Source: Hortaea werneckii
Lineage: Eukaryota; Ascomycota; Dothideomycetes; Mycosphaerellales; Teratosphaeriaceae
NCBI GenBank assembly: GCA_037044905.1
Contig: JBAOKB010000017.1
Location: forward strand, 1-57,615
Direction: 5' to 3'
DNA: 57,615 nucleotides
Below the pieces are notes generated by a model that did not search any database, was not told where the DNA came from, and saw only the letters and a list, made by a program, of their open reading frames with translations. The translations under genes were made by a program, and so were the position numbers. Numbering within the stretch: position 1 is the stretch's first letter; each line of letters begins with the position of its first letter. Positions 40,773 through 51,986 of the stretch are shown piece by piece.

Positions 40773-42917
40773 ATGGCTGGTGCTAATCCAATTCTCATCC
40801 AGTCCTCGCCAACCTCGCCAGCCGGCCGCAGGAGGGCACCGGTCCCGTCCTCCCCCCAGCTCCCGTCGCCGTCGTCGTTCATCCGACCGCTTTCCTCCGG
40901 CTTCCCCGCCGAAGAGGACCAGCGGGGGCTTCGGGCCCCGGACTTCCAATCCGCAGCATCTCTGCTGCCGCTGGCAAGGGAAGATGCAACTGGCGGCGAC
41001 GACGGTGGGCTGGCGGCGCGAGAAACGACGGAGACGGCCGGCAAGCTGAAGAAGCCAAGGCGGCGCATGAAGAAGTCGGAGAGCATCATCCTCAACTCCG
41101 ACGAGCCGGAGGAGTCAATCTACTTCGCCCGCAAGTCTCCTCGCGCCGAGCCACCGAAGCGGCCTCCAGCACCCTCGGCCGACCACCATGAGGGGGGGAT
41201 GGCAGCGGCACAGGCGTCGAGGAGACGGCGGAGTTGGACGCCAGTGATGGACACAGCAATCCACGTGCCATCTCCCGCACCAAGGGTCCCTCTCGGCGAA
41301 CTCCTCAGCAACTTCAGCTATACAAACTCGAATCCTGGCGGCACGTTGCTCTCGGCCGAGCGAGTCACCAACGGCGAAGCAACGACCAAGCGAAGGAAGA
41401 TAGAGCTTTCAGACAGCTCTACTTCGGCACCAGTCACCCGGCAGCCCGCAAAGAAAGCTTCAAAAGCCAAATCGGCGAAGAAGGACGTGACTGAAAAGGC
41501 TTCAGAGAGCACAGAGATGCCTCCAGCAAAACCAACTAAACGCCCAAAGGGCCCGAAAAAGCCACGAACCATCACGGCTCTGGCAACAAAAGCCTATCAA
41601 CCACAATTGGTCGAGCCGGAAGTGGAGCAAAGCACAGTCTCCGCCTTTTTCACCCCACGCAAACAGGATTTACCTGCCACTCACAATACTGAGGAGACCG
41701 CCACAGAAGCGGCAAAGGTCAAGAAGCCACGCAAGCCACGGCAGCCGAAAGAAGGCTCAGATGCGGCAAAAGAACCCGCAAAGCAGAAAGCTACGACCAA
41801 GCCCAAGAAGGCAAAAGCAAAGGTCAAATTCAACGAGGCCGACTTCTTACCTCCTCTTTACTCACCCGAGAAGGCTGCGCTGCAGATGCAACAGCAAGAC
41901 TTCCTCTTTGGCACATCAAGCCAACTCGCGACGGACGAAGATCCGAAATTCATCAGAGAGTTGCAGACCGCGATGGCAGCATCAGAAATAATCGGACCAA
42001 GTACGCAAGCACCCGCTCAACGCGAAAGCAGCTACGCAAAGGTTCCCTCAGCCCCGCATGGTATGAGCCTGTCAGTTGGCCAGGCAGACAGAGAGCTCTG
42101 GTGTAGTGCAGCTCGAGATTTCAAGGGTGGACTGCATCGAGAAAAGTCCGGATTGAACAAGTCAAGACCGGCACCCGCTGCGCAAGCCGCACCAAAAGAA
42201 AGCTCAGAGTTCGCTGAAGCAGGACCAAGTTGTTTCAAAAGCCCCGCTGGACCAAAGAGAGCTTCAGTCGATTCAAACACATCACACAAGCAAGGTGAAG
42301 CTGCCGCTGGCGCCACCACTGCAACCACCCTTCCAGAGCCAGACGACTTCATCGACATTGACGAGATCTACGACGACGATCCTTCTCCACCCACTCCCTC
42401 CCCACCTAGACGCCGGCCGTCTTCCACCGCATCCCCCATCCAACCACTCACATTCTCCACAACCTCCGCATCAACGTCAACGAGCGCTCAAAACAAACAA
42501 TCTACCGCCCTCGCCCCAACGGCGTACCTGAAATCCACCGACCCCCAATGGTCCACCATCCACCCCCTCCTCTTCCCGCAAATCACCCACGCAATCCGCA
42601 CTCAAACCCCATCCACCAACCCGTCCCACCCGAGCTGGAACCAGAAAATCCTCCTCTACGACCCCATTGTCCTCGAAGACTTGACCGCATGGTTAAACGA
42701 CACAATAGGGCTCAGAATCCCCGTCCAGCGGAAAGTCGCGAAGAAGCACCAACTGCCGCGGGGCAAAAGCGGCGAGAAAGATGAGGAGATCGATCATGAG
42801 GTTGAGGTGAAGGATGAGGAGGTCAGGTGCTGGATGGTGCAGAAGTGGTGCGAGGAGAGGAGTCTTTGTTGTTTGTGGAAGGAAGGGTTGAGAGGGGGTG
42901 TCAGGAGTCGGTATTAA
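40773..42917 (+). CDS. SLX4: SLX4, scaffold of the SLX1-SLX4 structure-specific endonuclease
   Basis: A single exon of 714 residues from MAGANPILIQSSP; an in-frame ATG at 40734 is also possible. Fungal SLX4 is a long, mostly disordered Ser/Lys/Pro-rich scaffold. The diagnostic parts are the internal DFLFGTSSQLA block followed by ELQTAMAASE, and the C-terminal conserved domain (from about residue 600): WSTIHPLLFPQITHAIRTQ, ILLYDPIVLEDLTAWLN, then MVQKWCEERSLCCLWKEGLR. This domain binds and activates the SLX1 GIY-YIG nuclease, which cuts branched DNA at stalled forks, rDNA and Holliday junctions. The tail after the domain (SGEKDEEIDHEVEVKDEEVR insertion) is acidic. The N-terminal half carries many basic SUMO/phospho-like stretches, and VSAFFTPRK resembles a PCNA-binding PIP-like sequence. 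Confidence 0.88.
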   Translation: MAGANPILIQSSPTSPAGRRRAPVPSSPQLPSPSSFIRPLSSGFPAEEDQRGLRAPDFQSAASLLPLAREDATGGDDGGLAARETTETAGKLKKPRRRMKKSESIILNSDEPEESIYFARKSPRAEPPKRPPAPSADHHEGGMAAAQASRRRRSWTPVMDTAIHVPSPAPRVPLGELLSNFSYTNSNPGGTLLSAERVTNGEATTKRRKIELSDSSTSAPVTRQPAKKASKAKSAKKDVTEKASESTEMPPAKPTKRPKGPKKPRTITALATKAYQPQLVEPEVEQSTVSAFFTPRKQDLPATHNTEETATEAAKVKKPRKPRQPKEGSDAAKEPAKQKATTKPKKAKAKVKFNEADFLPPLYSPEKAALQMQQQDFLFGTSSQLATDEDPKFIRELQTAMAASEIIGPSTQAPAQRESSYAKVPSAPHGMSLSVGQADRELWCSAARDFKGGLHREKSGLNKSRPAPAAQAAPKESSEFAEAGPSCFKSPAGPKRASVDSNTSHKQGEAAAGATTATTLPEPDDFIDIDEIYDDDPSPPTPSPPRRRPSSTASPIQPLTFSTTSASTSTSAQNKQSTALAPTAYLKSTDPQWSTIHPLLFPQITHAIRTQTPSTNPSHPSWNQKILLYDPIVLEDLTAWLNDTIGLRIPVQRKVAKKHQLPRGKSGEKDEEIDHEVEVKDEEVRCWMVQKWCEERSLCCLWKEGLRGGVRSRY

Positions 42918-43921
42918 TACCCGGCGCGATTGGAGGTGGGGGTTGATGGGGTTGGGTTATGAGTTTATGGGCTTTCTTTTTCTTTTTTTTTTTTTCGTTC
43001 CTCGGTCTTTGGGTTCCTTTTTAGGGAGGTTTCTTATCGGAACGGTTCAAGCGGGTTCGGTGCTATATACCCAGTGCTTTTATCATGGTTCTCTGCGCAG
43101 GAGAAAGGGAAAGGGAAAGGGAAAAGGGACGCAAGAAGCGTAGGGCTTTACTGGAATCAAGGGAAAGGGACGCATGATGCGTAGAGTTTTACTCGAATCA
43201 AGCTGCTGGTGGTGGGATTCATGATGTGGTTGATATTTCCAACTCAAAGTCGGCATCGATGGCTTTTACTCCTTTCAAAGCTCCGCTGCTCTCTCTTACG
43301 ATTCCCTTGAGAATCTCTCCTTCTTCTCAATCTCAAGCGCTTCGGCGCTTCCGAAGACGGTGAGGGTGGCGATTCCGTTGGTCGACTTGGCTTGCGCTGG
43401 ACGTCCATCTGAGAGTGACGGTATCAGGGCATTTGACGAAGGAATGACAAAATGAAAAAAGAAAAAAAAAATTCAAACGGCGAGCAAAATTTTAGAAGTG
43501 CTTAGTTGACATGCCCTTCTCCTCATCACTAGTAAGCAAAGAGCCTTCCGCAGACTGGGAAATCATATCGCTCTTCTTCGATGCAGCATTGTAAATTGGG
43601 TATCTTCTTAAAGAACAGAAAAAAGCGAAGAACGAAACGCCGGTGAAAAAAAGGAAAAGCAAGCGAGCTCATGATGCTGCCGAACGCCGCTCTGTGCCAT
43701 CCCCTCTCCTGTCCCCTTCCCTTTGGTATCTCATCACCTGTCCTCACCGCCTCTCCTCTCCTCTTTGACCCATCTCCATCCCTCCCGGAGGAAAGAATAC
43801 CCCGACACACAGAGCGAAAGAAAAAAAAAAAGCAAAGCCACACGTAAAGGAATCCATCCTCCCTCCCGAGAAACCCGTTCTATCACATAAAACCCTCCCA
43901 CAAAAACCTCCATCTCAATAT
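42918..43921. other. Convergent 3' region, SLX4 and hydrolase-phosphatase
   Basis: Contains a T tract (about 42978-42995), a 42-nt tandem repeat (listed), an A tract (about 43460) and other simple sequence. Open frames on the minus strand are A/T-tract artefacts. No gene is seen. Confidence 0.5.
43119..43201. repeat. Tandem repeat, two copies of about 42 nt
   Basis: Copies at 43119-43160 and 43161-43201 share GGGAAA(A)GGGACGCA, then (T/A)GCGTAG and TTTTACT-GAATCAA with a few substitutions. A short GGGAAA run precedes them. It lies in the 3' flank of SLX4. Confidence 0.75.
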
Positions 43922-46006
43922 TCAACCCCCCGTTAACGTCCTCCGCCGCTGTAGTTTAACCGAATACCGTACCCACAGCTCGTTCACGAAATGCTCATGT
44001 TTGATCCCCGGGGCCCGTTTGGCAGCGAATTCGTCCAGGGCGGTTTGGAGCGGGTAGGCGAGGCGTTCGATGAGGTAGGAGACTATGAAGAAGCCTGTGC
44101 GGTTGAAACCTAGATGGCAGAAGGGAGGGAGGGAAGAGCAGGGTTAGTGAGATGAGGAAGTTGGGGGTTGGGTGTGGGAAGAGAAGGAAAGGGAGGGGGA
44201 CGAACCGTAGTGGCAGTGTACGCCGATCGTCGGGTGCTTTGGATCGGATGCTGACGCGGCAGGGAGCGAGCGGCGGAGACTATCCACCGTCTTGATGAAA
44301 TGGTCGACTTCGTCGGCCGTGGGCGGGAGTTTGGAGACGGTCGGGAACTTATGATATTCGACCCCGCCTTCCTCCAGCTTCTTCGGGTTGTAGACAGGGG
44401 ACTCGTGGCTTATATCGAGCACCATGGCTACGCCGTCGGACAAGGCGGTATGGCTGAATTTCCGGACGAAGTCGGTCGGGTTGTGCGACGGGTCGACCTC
44501 GCGCATGGTTTTCATGGCGCGGAAGACGCCGCCGATGGGGTCGGAGCACGGGGCGATGCTTTGCCATTTCTTCAGGTTCTTGACGTCCCATTTCCCGCTC
44601 GTCGTCAGGTGTTGCAGTTGCCAGCCCATGCTCAGCCGTTCGTCCACGTGCTTCGCGAGGAACTCCTCGATGAGTCCGGACACGACGCGCACGTAGGTCG
44701 TGGTGTACATGAAGCCGTGCGCCGCTGGAGCCGAGAACTTTGCCGTCTTAAGGACAAAGCCGTGCTTGGTGGACTTCTTGTCGTCTTTGATCATGTCTTT
44801 CGGGAGAGTCTGTGGGCTGCTATCGTGGCGTGGAGATGGATTGCTGACGTGGTCTTGAGAGAGTTGAATGTCACCGGCCGTCGTGGGGACGGTGTTTGGA
44901 TTCGCGCTCACATCAGGCTCTGTTGTTTTCGCAACACCATTGTCTGTCTGTCGAGGCTTCTCAGAGAGCCACCGGACAATCTCATCAACTTGCTCAGGCG
45001 GGGTGAGCTTATCGGCGCCCCCAGCGAGTAAGAACAATGGGATTTTGATCCCACTCCAGACCTCTTTCCCGGGCCAGGGGATCACGTCGCTGTCATCAGC
45101 TTGCGATCCCTTTGCGGGTAGACCGGCTGTAACGAAGCGCAAGAAGACTGTCGACTTCGACTGTCTGTTGTACTTCTGCTGCAGCTTCTTCGTTTCGTCA
45201 TCCGCTTCATGTCCAACGACGCGAGCGACACTAGTACTGTTGAGGCCGCCGCGACGATCATACCAGCGGAGGAGATCGAAGACAGGCGCGGGCATCCATC
45301 GCAAACGATCGATGTTCATAGCTTCCTTTTCAGAGGGCGGTGAAGCTTTGGGACAGATTGCGATGAAGCCAACAATGTAACTCATGTTCAAGCGCTGGTG
45401 TAGTGGCGAGTGTGAAGACGCCAGAAGAGCGCTGATGGAGCATCCCATGCTGTGGCCGACCAGTACGACCTGCTGATTTTCGTCTTTGTTGCGATAGCGA
45501 TCGATGGCAGTCGCGAGTAGCTCAGCGAACGCAGCCGTCGTGTAGGCCTTCTCGTCCTTCGGTGCGAAGTCGGACAAGCCGCAGCCGGGCAGATCGATGG
45601 CGAGGCATGGCGCGACGTTGACCAAGCTCGTCAATAGCGAGGCGAATTGAGTCGCGTTGCCACCCAGGCCATGCATGAATACCAGGAGTGGCAAAGTGCT
45701 GGGTAGTTTTGCTTCTTGCGGATGAGCGTGATAGAAGACTCTGATGCGTGGGTAGGTGAGGCCTGAGGGTGTTGTGAAACTTGTGAACGATGAATGCTTC
45801 TTGAAGAGGCCTGGCTGGTCGCTGTTCTCAAGCGATAAGGGCTTGGATTGACGCGCCGCATGCCACGCTCTGACTGCTAAGGCGCCGAGGGCCGCAGTCA
45901 ACAGGCCCTTGGTCCATGGGCTCGCTGCAGCGAGAGCCGCGATGAGCCGTTGAAATTGCTGCAGAGCCACATTGGATTGGAGTGAAACCATTGTCTTTGG
46001 CGACAT
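43922..46006 (-). CDS. Alpha/beta-hydrolase fused to a cysteine (DUSP11/capping-type) phosphatase
   Basis: Two exons (46006-44206, 44109-43922), with a 96-nt intron (gttcgt, cactaac branch, atctag), give 662 residues. The N-terminus has a hydrophobic helix (about 30-50). The hydrolase domain has the oxyanion HGLGG (112-116), nucleophile elbow GHSMG (Ser186), an acid in AGGADKLTP and His in AAHGFMY. After a disordered linker a second domain starts at about 480: VAMVLDISHESP, EYHKFPTVSK, then VHCHYGFNRTG (Cys598, Arg604), followed by APGIKHEHFVNELWVRYS. This order and the GFNRTG form match RNA 5'-phosphatases of the DUSP11/PIR1 and metazoan capping-enzyme class. Both active sites look intact. 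The intron splits the Gly codon inside the P-loop, so without splicing the phosphatase signature is missed. Substrates are unknown; RNA phosphatase activity is inferred. Confidence 0.85.
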
Positions 46007-46555
46007 GGCACGTGGCGAGGAAGAGGTGGCAAAGAAGACGGGGCCGATTTAATCTGCGCTCTTCTTGTGCATGGTGGCTAAAAGTTTGTATCTGAGACGC
46101 GGGTCTGGCTGGCTTTGGACGGTGGTTGCGATATTATCAAATTGTAGCACCGTGATCAATACTGAACAATGCAATGCTATACACAAATGATGAGTTGCAG
46201 CGCAGAAGTGGTATCTATCACGAAGCTGTGTGAAACATGCATTAAGAGCACAAGTAATCTGGGCGGGAGTTTAAGAAGTTACAGGCCAGACACCCGCCGG
46301 TGAAGTCAGCAGCAGCAGCAGCGACTTTGCGGACGGTGAGTGATCGGGAGATATTCGGCCAAACCGTATCGGCGCCTCGGCGATCGGGTTCCGATCCCGC
46401 GCCAAGAGCAGCGTCGCACCCCGAAAAGTTCGAATGCGAATCTCCCGCCGCATCGACTTTCTCTACCGCCCAGCGACCACGACACGCCGACCAACTCCAT
46501 CCGCCTCCATCCTCCCACCTAACGACAACCCGTCACCCCGTCGAACACCGCCAAC
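46007..46555. promoter_or_regulatory. Divergent promoter, hydrolase-phosphatase and eS19
   Basis: The 549 nt between the two start codons must serve both genes. A CAG run (about 46305-46320) and a pyrimidine-rich tract before 46556 (typical of ribosomal protein leaders) are visible. Confidence 0.5.
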
Positions 46556-47328
46556 ATGCCTGGTGTCTCCGTCCGCGATGTCGAGGCCGACAAGTTCATC
46601 AACGCCTACGCTGCCTTCTTGAAGCGTCAGGGCAAGCTGCCAATCCCAGGTCCGTGAGCACTCTATACCCAGAGATGAGAGAGAAAAGAAAAAAGAGATG
46701 GACATACAAGATGGACATGCGTACCGGGAGAGATCCCTTATGCGACATGATCCCATCCACATTATAAGAGAATTGAGATACCTGAATCCCGTGTGGGACG
46801 GGGGGCACTCTCCCGGAGAGGTTTCGGCTGTCAAATGCTGACTTTCTGGGTTTCTGTCTACAGGTTGGACCGACACCGTCAAGACTGGCCGCTCCAAGGA
46901 GCTCCCGCCGCAGAGCATTGACTGGTAAGTCTTTTTTCACATTCCCAAGAATTCCATTCTATCGTCGCATCATCACGTGACCCCACAAGTGAACATGCCC
47001 GCAGGAGCTAACGCAAACTTCTTCTTTACTCTATAGGTTCTACGTCCGCGCCGCCGCCATCGCCCGCCACATCTACATGCGCAAGACCGTCGGTGTCGGC
47101 CGCCTGCGGAAGGTCCACGGCAGCGTCAAGAACCGGGGTGTGCGCCCAGGCCACCACGTCGACGCCTCCGGCTCCGTCGACCGCAAGGTCATGCAGGCCC
47201 TCGAGAAGATCAACGTGCTCGAGCAGGACGAGGACAAGGGCGGTCGCCGCATCACCCAGTCCGGCCAGCGTGACTTGGACCGTATCGCCATGACCACCCT
47301 CGAGGCCGAGGAGGAGGATGACGAGTAA
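46556..47328 (+). CDS. RPS19: 40S ribosomal protein eS19
   Basis: Three exons (46556-46649, 46864-46924, 47037-47328) give 148 residues. The sequence is full-length eS19: GVSVRDVEADKFINAYAAFL, WTDTVKTGRSKELPPQ, DWFYVRAAAIARHIYMRK, RVHGSVKNRG-type block (KVHGSVKNRGVRPGHH) and GRRITQSGQRDLDRIA. The protein sits in the head of the small subunit and is needed for late 18S rRNA maturation. Introns of 214 and 112 nt lie early in the gene, as is usual for ribosomal protein genes. The donor of intron 1 (gtccgt) is slightly off consensus. The C-terminus is acidic. It is convergent with the kinesin gene. Confidence 0.96.
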
Positions 47329-48252
47329 GCTCTTTCCCAATCGTAAGACAGGGGAGCTGAATTGTAGGAAAAGTTTCGGCATGGCGTTGGTGGGAAGGGA
47401 ATGCGATGAAGAAAAATCGCTCGGTTCCCGATTTTCAAAATGAGGCGCGGGCAAAACCAACGACCCCCTCATGGCGTTTTTTTAGTTAAAACAATGAGCA
47501 TCATCTTTTCGCCAACGCCAACTTATGCTTCTCAAATCGCTCCAGTAATGTTTCGCGTTCTTATCCATCATGTTACGCCCCTTTGTCCATTCCTCTGGCT
47601 GGCTTTGGAGAGAAGGAATCCATTCGTCAGTGAACGGCTCGCTACCTTTCCGGCCAGTGCGGCAGCATGTCTTCCACCTTCATACAACCAACCTTCTTCT
47701 TACATCTTCAAATCAAGGTCTCCTCCCCCAACGGAGGAGGATCTTCCCAATTTTGACTGGCCGGCCCATGCTAAGGACAAATTCGGTTCAAAAAAAGGTG
47801 GACAGGAGCATAATAGTATGGAAGGACTTACATACCGTTAATCATGGAATACAAGGCATAGGAGGATGGGAGAAGATAGGAGAAATGCCCAAAGGGGAGG
47901 AAGAGGGAAAAGAAGAAGGTGACCGGTAGAAGATATGCTCATTTATGTTAACACAGCCAACGTAAGTGAAGAAAAAATTCTTTCTTCCTACGAGAGAGAC
48001 AGGATGCTGCCCAAAATGGAAAAAAAAAAAAAAACGGAGGAAAACAGAAAATGTGGGCAGAGAGACAGAAACAGTGCCAAACCCCTCCTGCTCACCCTCT
48101 CCCTCTCTCCAAGCCTCCCTTGCCGCCCCTCCGTCATCTGGCCTGAAAACCGCAATCAAACGCCCCTCCGCAAAGAGAAATTAGAAAAATCCCACCCCAC
48201 GTTCGTCGTTCGTCACCTGAAATCCTCCACCCGTCTTCCCTTAACGACCACA
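47329..48252. other. Convergent 3' region, eS19 and kinesin
   Basis: AT-rich 3' flank with an A tract (about 48020-48034). Open frames on both strands have no features. No gene is seen. Confidence 0.5.
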
Positions 48253-51200
48253 TCATCTCCAAATCCCTTTGCTCCCGCCCACACTACTACTCGGCCTATG
48301 ATTCGCCCCTGCAGTCCCCCCTCCACCACCAGCATGCGGCGGAAGCGGGAAAGGCGAAGCCGTACTCATTCTTGCCTGGTGCGCCGCTGACGAGGAGGCA
48401 CTCCCGAAAGCATTCCGGCCTAGCGAACCCCCTGCGCTCGTCGCTTGGGCGGCGGGAACGGAGGACGAGGAAGAGTTGAGATCCATCATACTCCGCCTGT
48501 TCCCCAACGCCGTGTGGTGGTGTTTCCCCACGGCCTGCGAGCGGGGCGAGAGGACTGAGCGGCCGTTCCAGCTCCCGCTGCCGTCCATGCGCCGGGCGTG
48601 GGTGGCTGAGAAGGGGCCGGGAGGGCCGTGGTCGGCGCTCCCATTGCCGCCTGCGGAGGAAGAGGTCGGTGGGGGGGAGTCCCTTATGCCGGCAGCGGAG
48701 GAAGCAGTCGGCGATCGGCGCCGGTGGGCTTTGTGTTCGCGGGAAGCCTGGCGTGCGGCGGTGTTGGAAGGGCCGTAGGTGGCGAAGGAGGAGGAAGAAG
48801 AGCGTTTGGAGGGTTTCAGGGCGGAACGGATTTTGCCCGCGGTTTCTTTGTCCGAGAGCAGGGAGCGTTCGATGTCTGAGGAGGCTCCTCCTGCGCCGCC
48901 GTTGTTGCCGGCGCCGCCTGTGCTGGAGTCATCGGCGGTCGAGGTGGGGTTGGTGGTGTTTTCTTTTGTGTCCGTGGCTTTCATCGTGCCGCCGGCACCG
49001 CTGCTGGATGGGCGGACGCGTGGGGCGCTGTTGCCGGAGATGTCGCGGAGCGGGCTCGCCTCGTCGTCGCTGCTGCCACTTTCAGCCGGGAAGATGTTCC
49101 GGTTCAGTTGAGGCGGGAGAGCTGTTGGGCTGCCTTCGTTTCCAGTCCCATCGTTCGCGGCCCCGTTGCCGCCTTTCTTGCTGAGGAAGCCTGTCGCGAA
49201 ACGTCCGGAGCCGCCTAGGCTCTTTCTGACTTCCGCGCTGGATACGGGTGGAGGAGGAAGAGGAGAGGAACCCGGTTCCGCGTCTCCTTCTTGATTCGGG
49301 AAACCATTGTCTATTACTGAAGGAGGAGCTACGGAAACGTCGTCTTCCGATGACTTCTCCTCGTCGTTCAAATTGGATGCATCCCCGTCAACCCCCTGGT
49401 TCGATCGACGCTGAGGCGACTCAGGCCCCATTGGTGAAGACGAAGTCGCAGCATAGGTCTTCTTAGGCGTAGCCTGGAATTCAACCAGGGGTCCCGCATC
49501 CTCCGCGTCATCGCGCCAGCGGACCACGCGCTTCTTCGAGGGGGAAGACTTCTTCTTGCTAGCCGTCCTAGACGGTACCTGTTGTTGCTGTTGCGTCTGA
49601 GGCGCGCCACCAGCCGAAAATGAGACGCCTTTCCTCGCCGCACCGCCGAGCTTCACACGCCTTCTAGGCGAGGAGAGGGAGCGCGGGGCGGGTGAGGAGG
49701 AGGTAAGTGCTAGGGAGGTCCTGGGACTGGCCGAGTCGGCGGGTGAGGATGAGGAGCGGGTGTTCTGCATTTCGGACGCCATGTGTGGCGGAAGACCGGA
49801 GGGGAAAGCAGCGGAATTCCGGTCATGGCTAATGGACTGCCGAACTTTGCTCTTCATGGGCGAGGGACCCATTAAGCTCATCTGTTTCCGTTTTCTCGGA
49901 GTCCCGCTCTTGGTGTGTGGGACTGCCTCCGTGATCTGCAGACCCCCATCAGGCTTGATGACTTGACCTGTCGCTTCGGTGCAGCTCTGAAGTAGCTTCC
50001 CAAGAACCTCCCGAGCAGCGGCCACAGCTTCTTCCTCGCTCATCTGTAGAATCTGGTTCAAAATCGCGATAGTTTCGAAGTGCGCAGTGAGGAGGACAGA
50101 CATAAGACCTGCCTCGCCGGACTTGTCCTGCTCCAAGACGGAAATATGGGCTTCGACTTCGGCGCGCTGGCGCAGCATTTCGGCTTCCTTGCGTAGACTG
50201 GCTTCTTCGGTCGAGTTCTCTCCACCACCACCTTCCAACGCCGCAAGTTGTCTCAGCCCGTCGCTCAAAGCCGTGTCCACCGCCCTCGTCCAATTCGATT
50301 TCCTAAGCCGCTGGTGGCAGTACTGCCTGCTACCCTCCAACTCGACCAGGATCCCCGTGGCAGTCTTCCTCATGCCCTGAAGCGCAGGAGACGGCTCCTC
50401 GTCCTCTCTAGCATCGCACACGGAATCAAACGCCCCAATCCATCCACTGATCGCACTAATCCGTCTCTCAACCTGCCTTAGCCTCTTCAAGTTCGCAGTC
50501 CGTTCGTTTCGCTCCGAGGAGGAATGGTCGTACGCCAGACGTAAACGATGCATGCCCTCTGCAAGAACCTCCACGCGCTTGGCCTCCGCCTTCCGGAACT
50601 TGACAAAGGCTAATTCCTCGTACTGTTTCTGCTGAGCGGTAAGTTCGTTGATCCGGGACATCTGCTCATCAATCTTCTTGAGATAGTCTTTGACGTGGCG
50701 ATCGACATTGTAGACATTGCGTACGCTCTTCGTCTGGATGTTCTTTGCGCGGTTTGCGTAGCGGAGGGTATTCTGCGTCTCGTCAAAGTGCTGGCTCGAA
50801 GGGGAGACGCAGACGATCATGACGGTCCGACAGTTGCCGCCTAGGGAGAATTTGAGGAGACGGGTGAGTTTCGAGTTACGGTAGGGGACGTGATTCTTCT
50901 TGCGTGGATCGCAGAGGGCGTTGATGCAGGAGCCCAGGGCGAGAAGGGATTTGTTGATATTAGCGCCTTCTAAGAGACGTTCGCCACGGTTCTTGGTGGC
51001 CGAGGCCCGCTCGGATCCTGCCAAGTCGATGATGGAGAGCGTGGCCATAGTGACAGGCTCGGTGGTGCTAGCATTGCGGTCTTTCAAGCTAATATTTACT
51101 TGAAGGACGGCGTGCGATCGTGAGGAGGTGGCGTTCGCTTCAGTGGGTGACTGGGTGCGGTTTCCGTTGCCGCGGATGACCATATCCATGACTTCTTGTA

Positions 51201-51986
51201 CGTTCTGAGGTTTGTGAGAGGACAAACCGGCAACCGAGACTGCCTGGTTCGCGTCCTCACGCAGCATGAGGCCCTGTTTGCCGCCTGTCCCAGGATTCAG
51301 CAGGTCACGGATCTGCTCGTTGTAGATTTCTAGATAGGAAAGGGTGATTTCGGATTCTTTCTCAGCCTGCACCTCGTCGACTTTCTCAAATAGCTCCTGC
51401 ATGGTCAAAAAGATGATACCCGGCTGCTGGGCCGAGCCAGTAATTGTGTGGGTCTTGCCGCATCCCGTCGCGCCATATGCGAAGACTGTAGCGTTGTAGC
51501 CGTCCATGACTGAGTCCAGGAGGTTTTTGGTAGTGGCCTCGTAGACGTCGGCTTGAGTGGTGTTGTCATCGAAGACGCGATCGAAGCCAAAGGTCTGGTC
51601 TTTCACGCGCTTGCCGGCAGGCAGGACGGAGCGGCTGAAACGTTGGACGGGGTTGTCTTCAGGTGGGTCAAATACTCTGCCGGCCATGATCAGTATACTA
51701 TCCGTTTGGACCCTTCGTGGCTCGCATGAAAACGTTGCCTGCCTAGGCTGAAGAGCGGAAGACAACATAGGAGTACTCACAAGCACCGTTCATCCATCAC
51801 CTTAATCACCGGCCGCAACCCCTTCTGCTTGAGCTGTGGCGCCGGCACCGCAGCCAAGGAGCCATCGCCCAAGAATAGCGGACCATCGTCGCTCTTGGTG
51901 AGCTGCGCCGCTTCTCTGATAGTGAAGGGACGCACCCGGACGGCGACCTGGATGCTCGACGCGCCGCCATCTGCTCCCACCGCCAT
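48253..51986 (-). CDS. KIP3: Kinesin-8 (Kip3-type) motor
   Basis: Two exons (51986-51781, 51676-48253), with a 104-nt intron (gtgagt, tactgat branch), give 1209 residues. The motor domain is N-terminal: IQVAVRVRPF, P-loop GATGCGKT (137-144), switch I NATSSRSHA, switch II DLAGSERA, then NKSLLALGSCINAL and HVPYRNSKLTRLL. The neck and a coiled coil (DYLKKIDEQMSRINELTAQQ) follow. The order and the short loop after the motor match kinesin-8 (Kip3, KipB, Klp5/6), plus-end-directed motors that depolymerise microtubules at plus ends and control spindle length and nuclear position. The C-terminal half is Ser/Gly/Pro-rich, with basic patches that could bind microtubules. Residues near the start (KVMDERCLVFDPPEDNPVQ) also fit this class. 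Confidence 0.93.

Noticed and set aside
40036..41049. 337-codon plus-strand open frame overlapping SLX4 start
   Set aside because: It crosses clear splice sites and overlaps SLX4 in another frame; no protein features.
44300..45031. 243-codon plus-strand open frame
   Set aside because: It is antisense to the firm hydrolase-phosphatase exon and arises from its GC-rich codon use.
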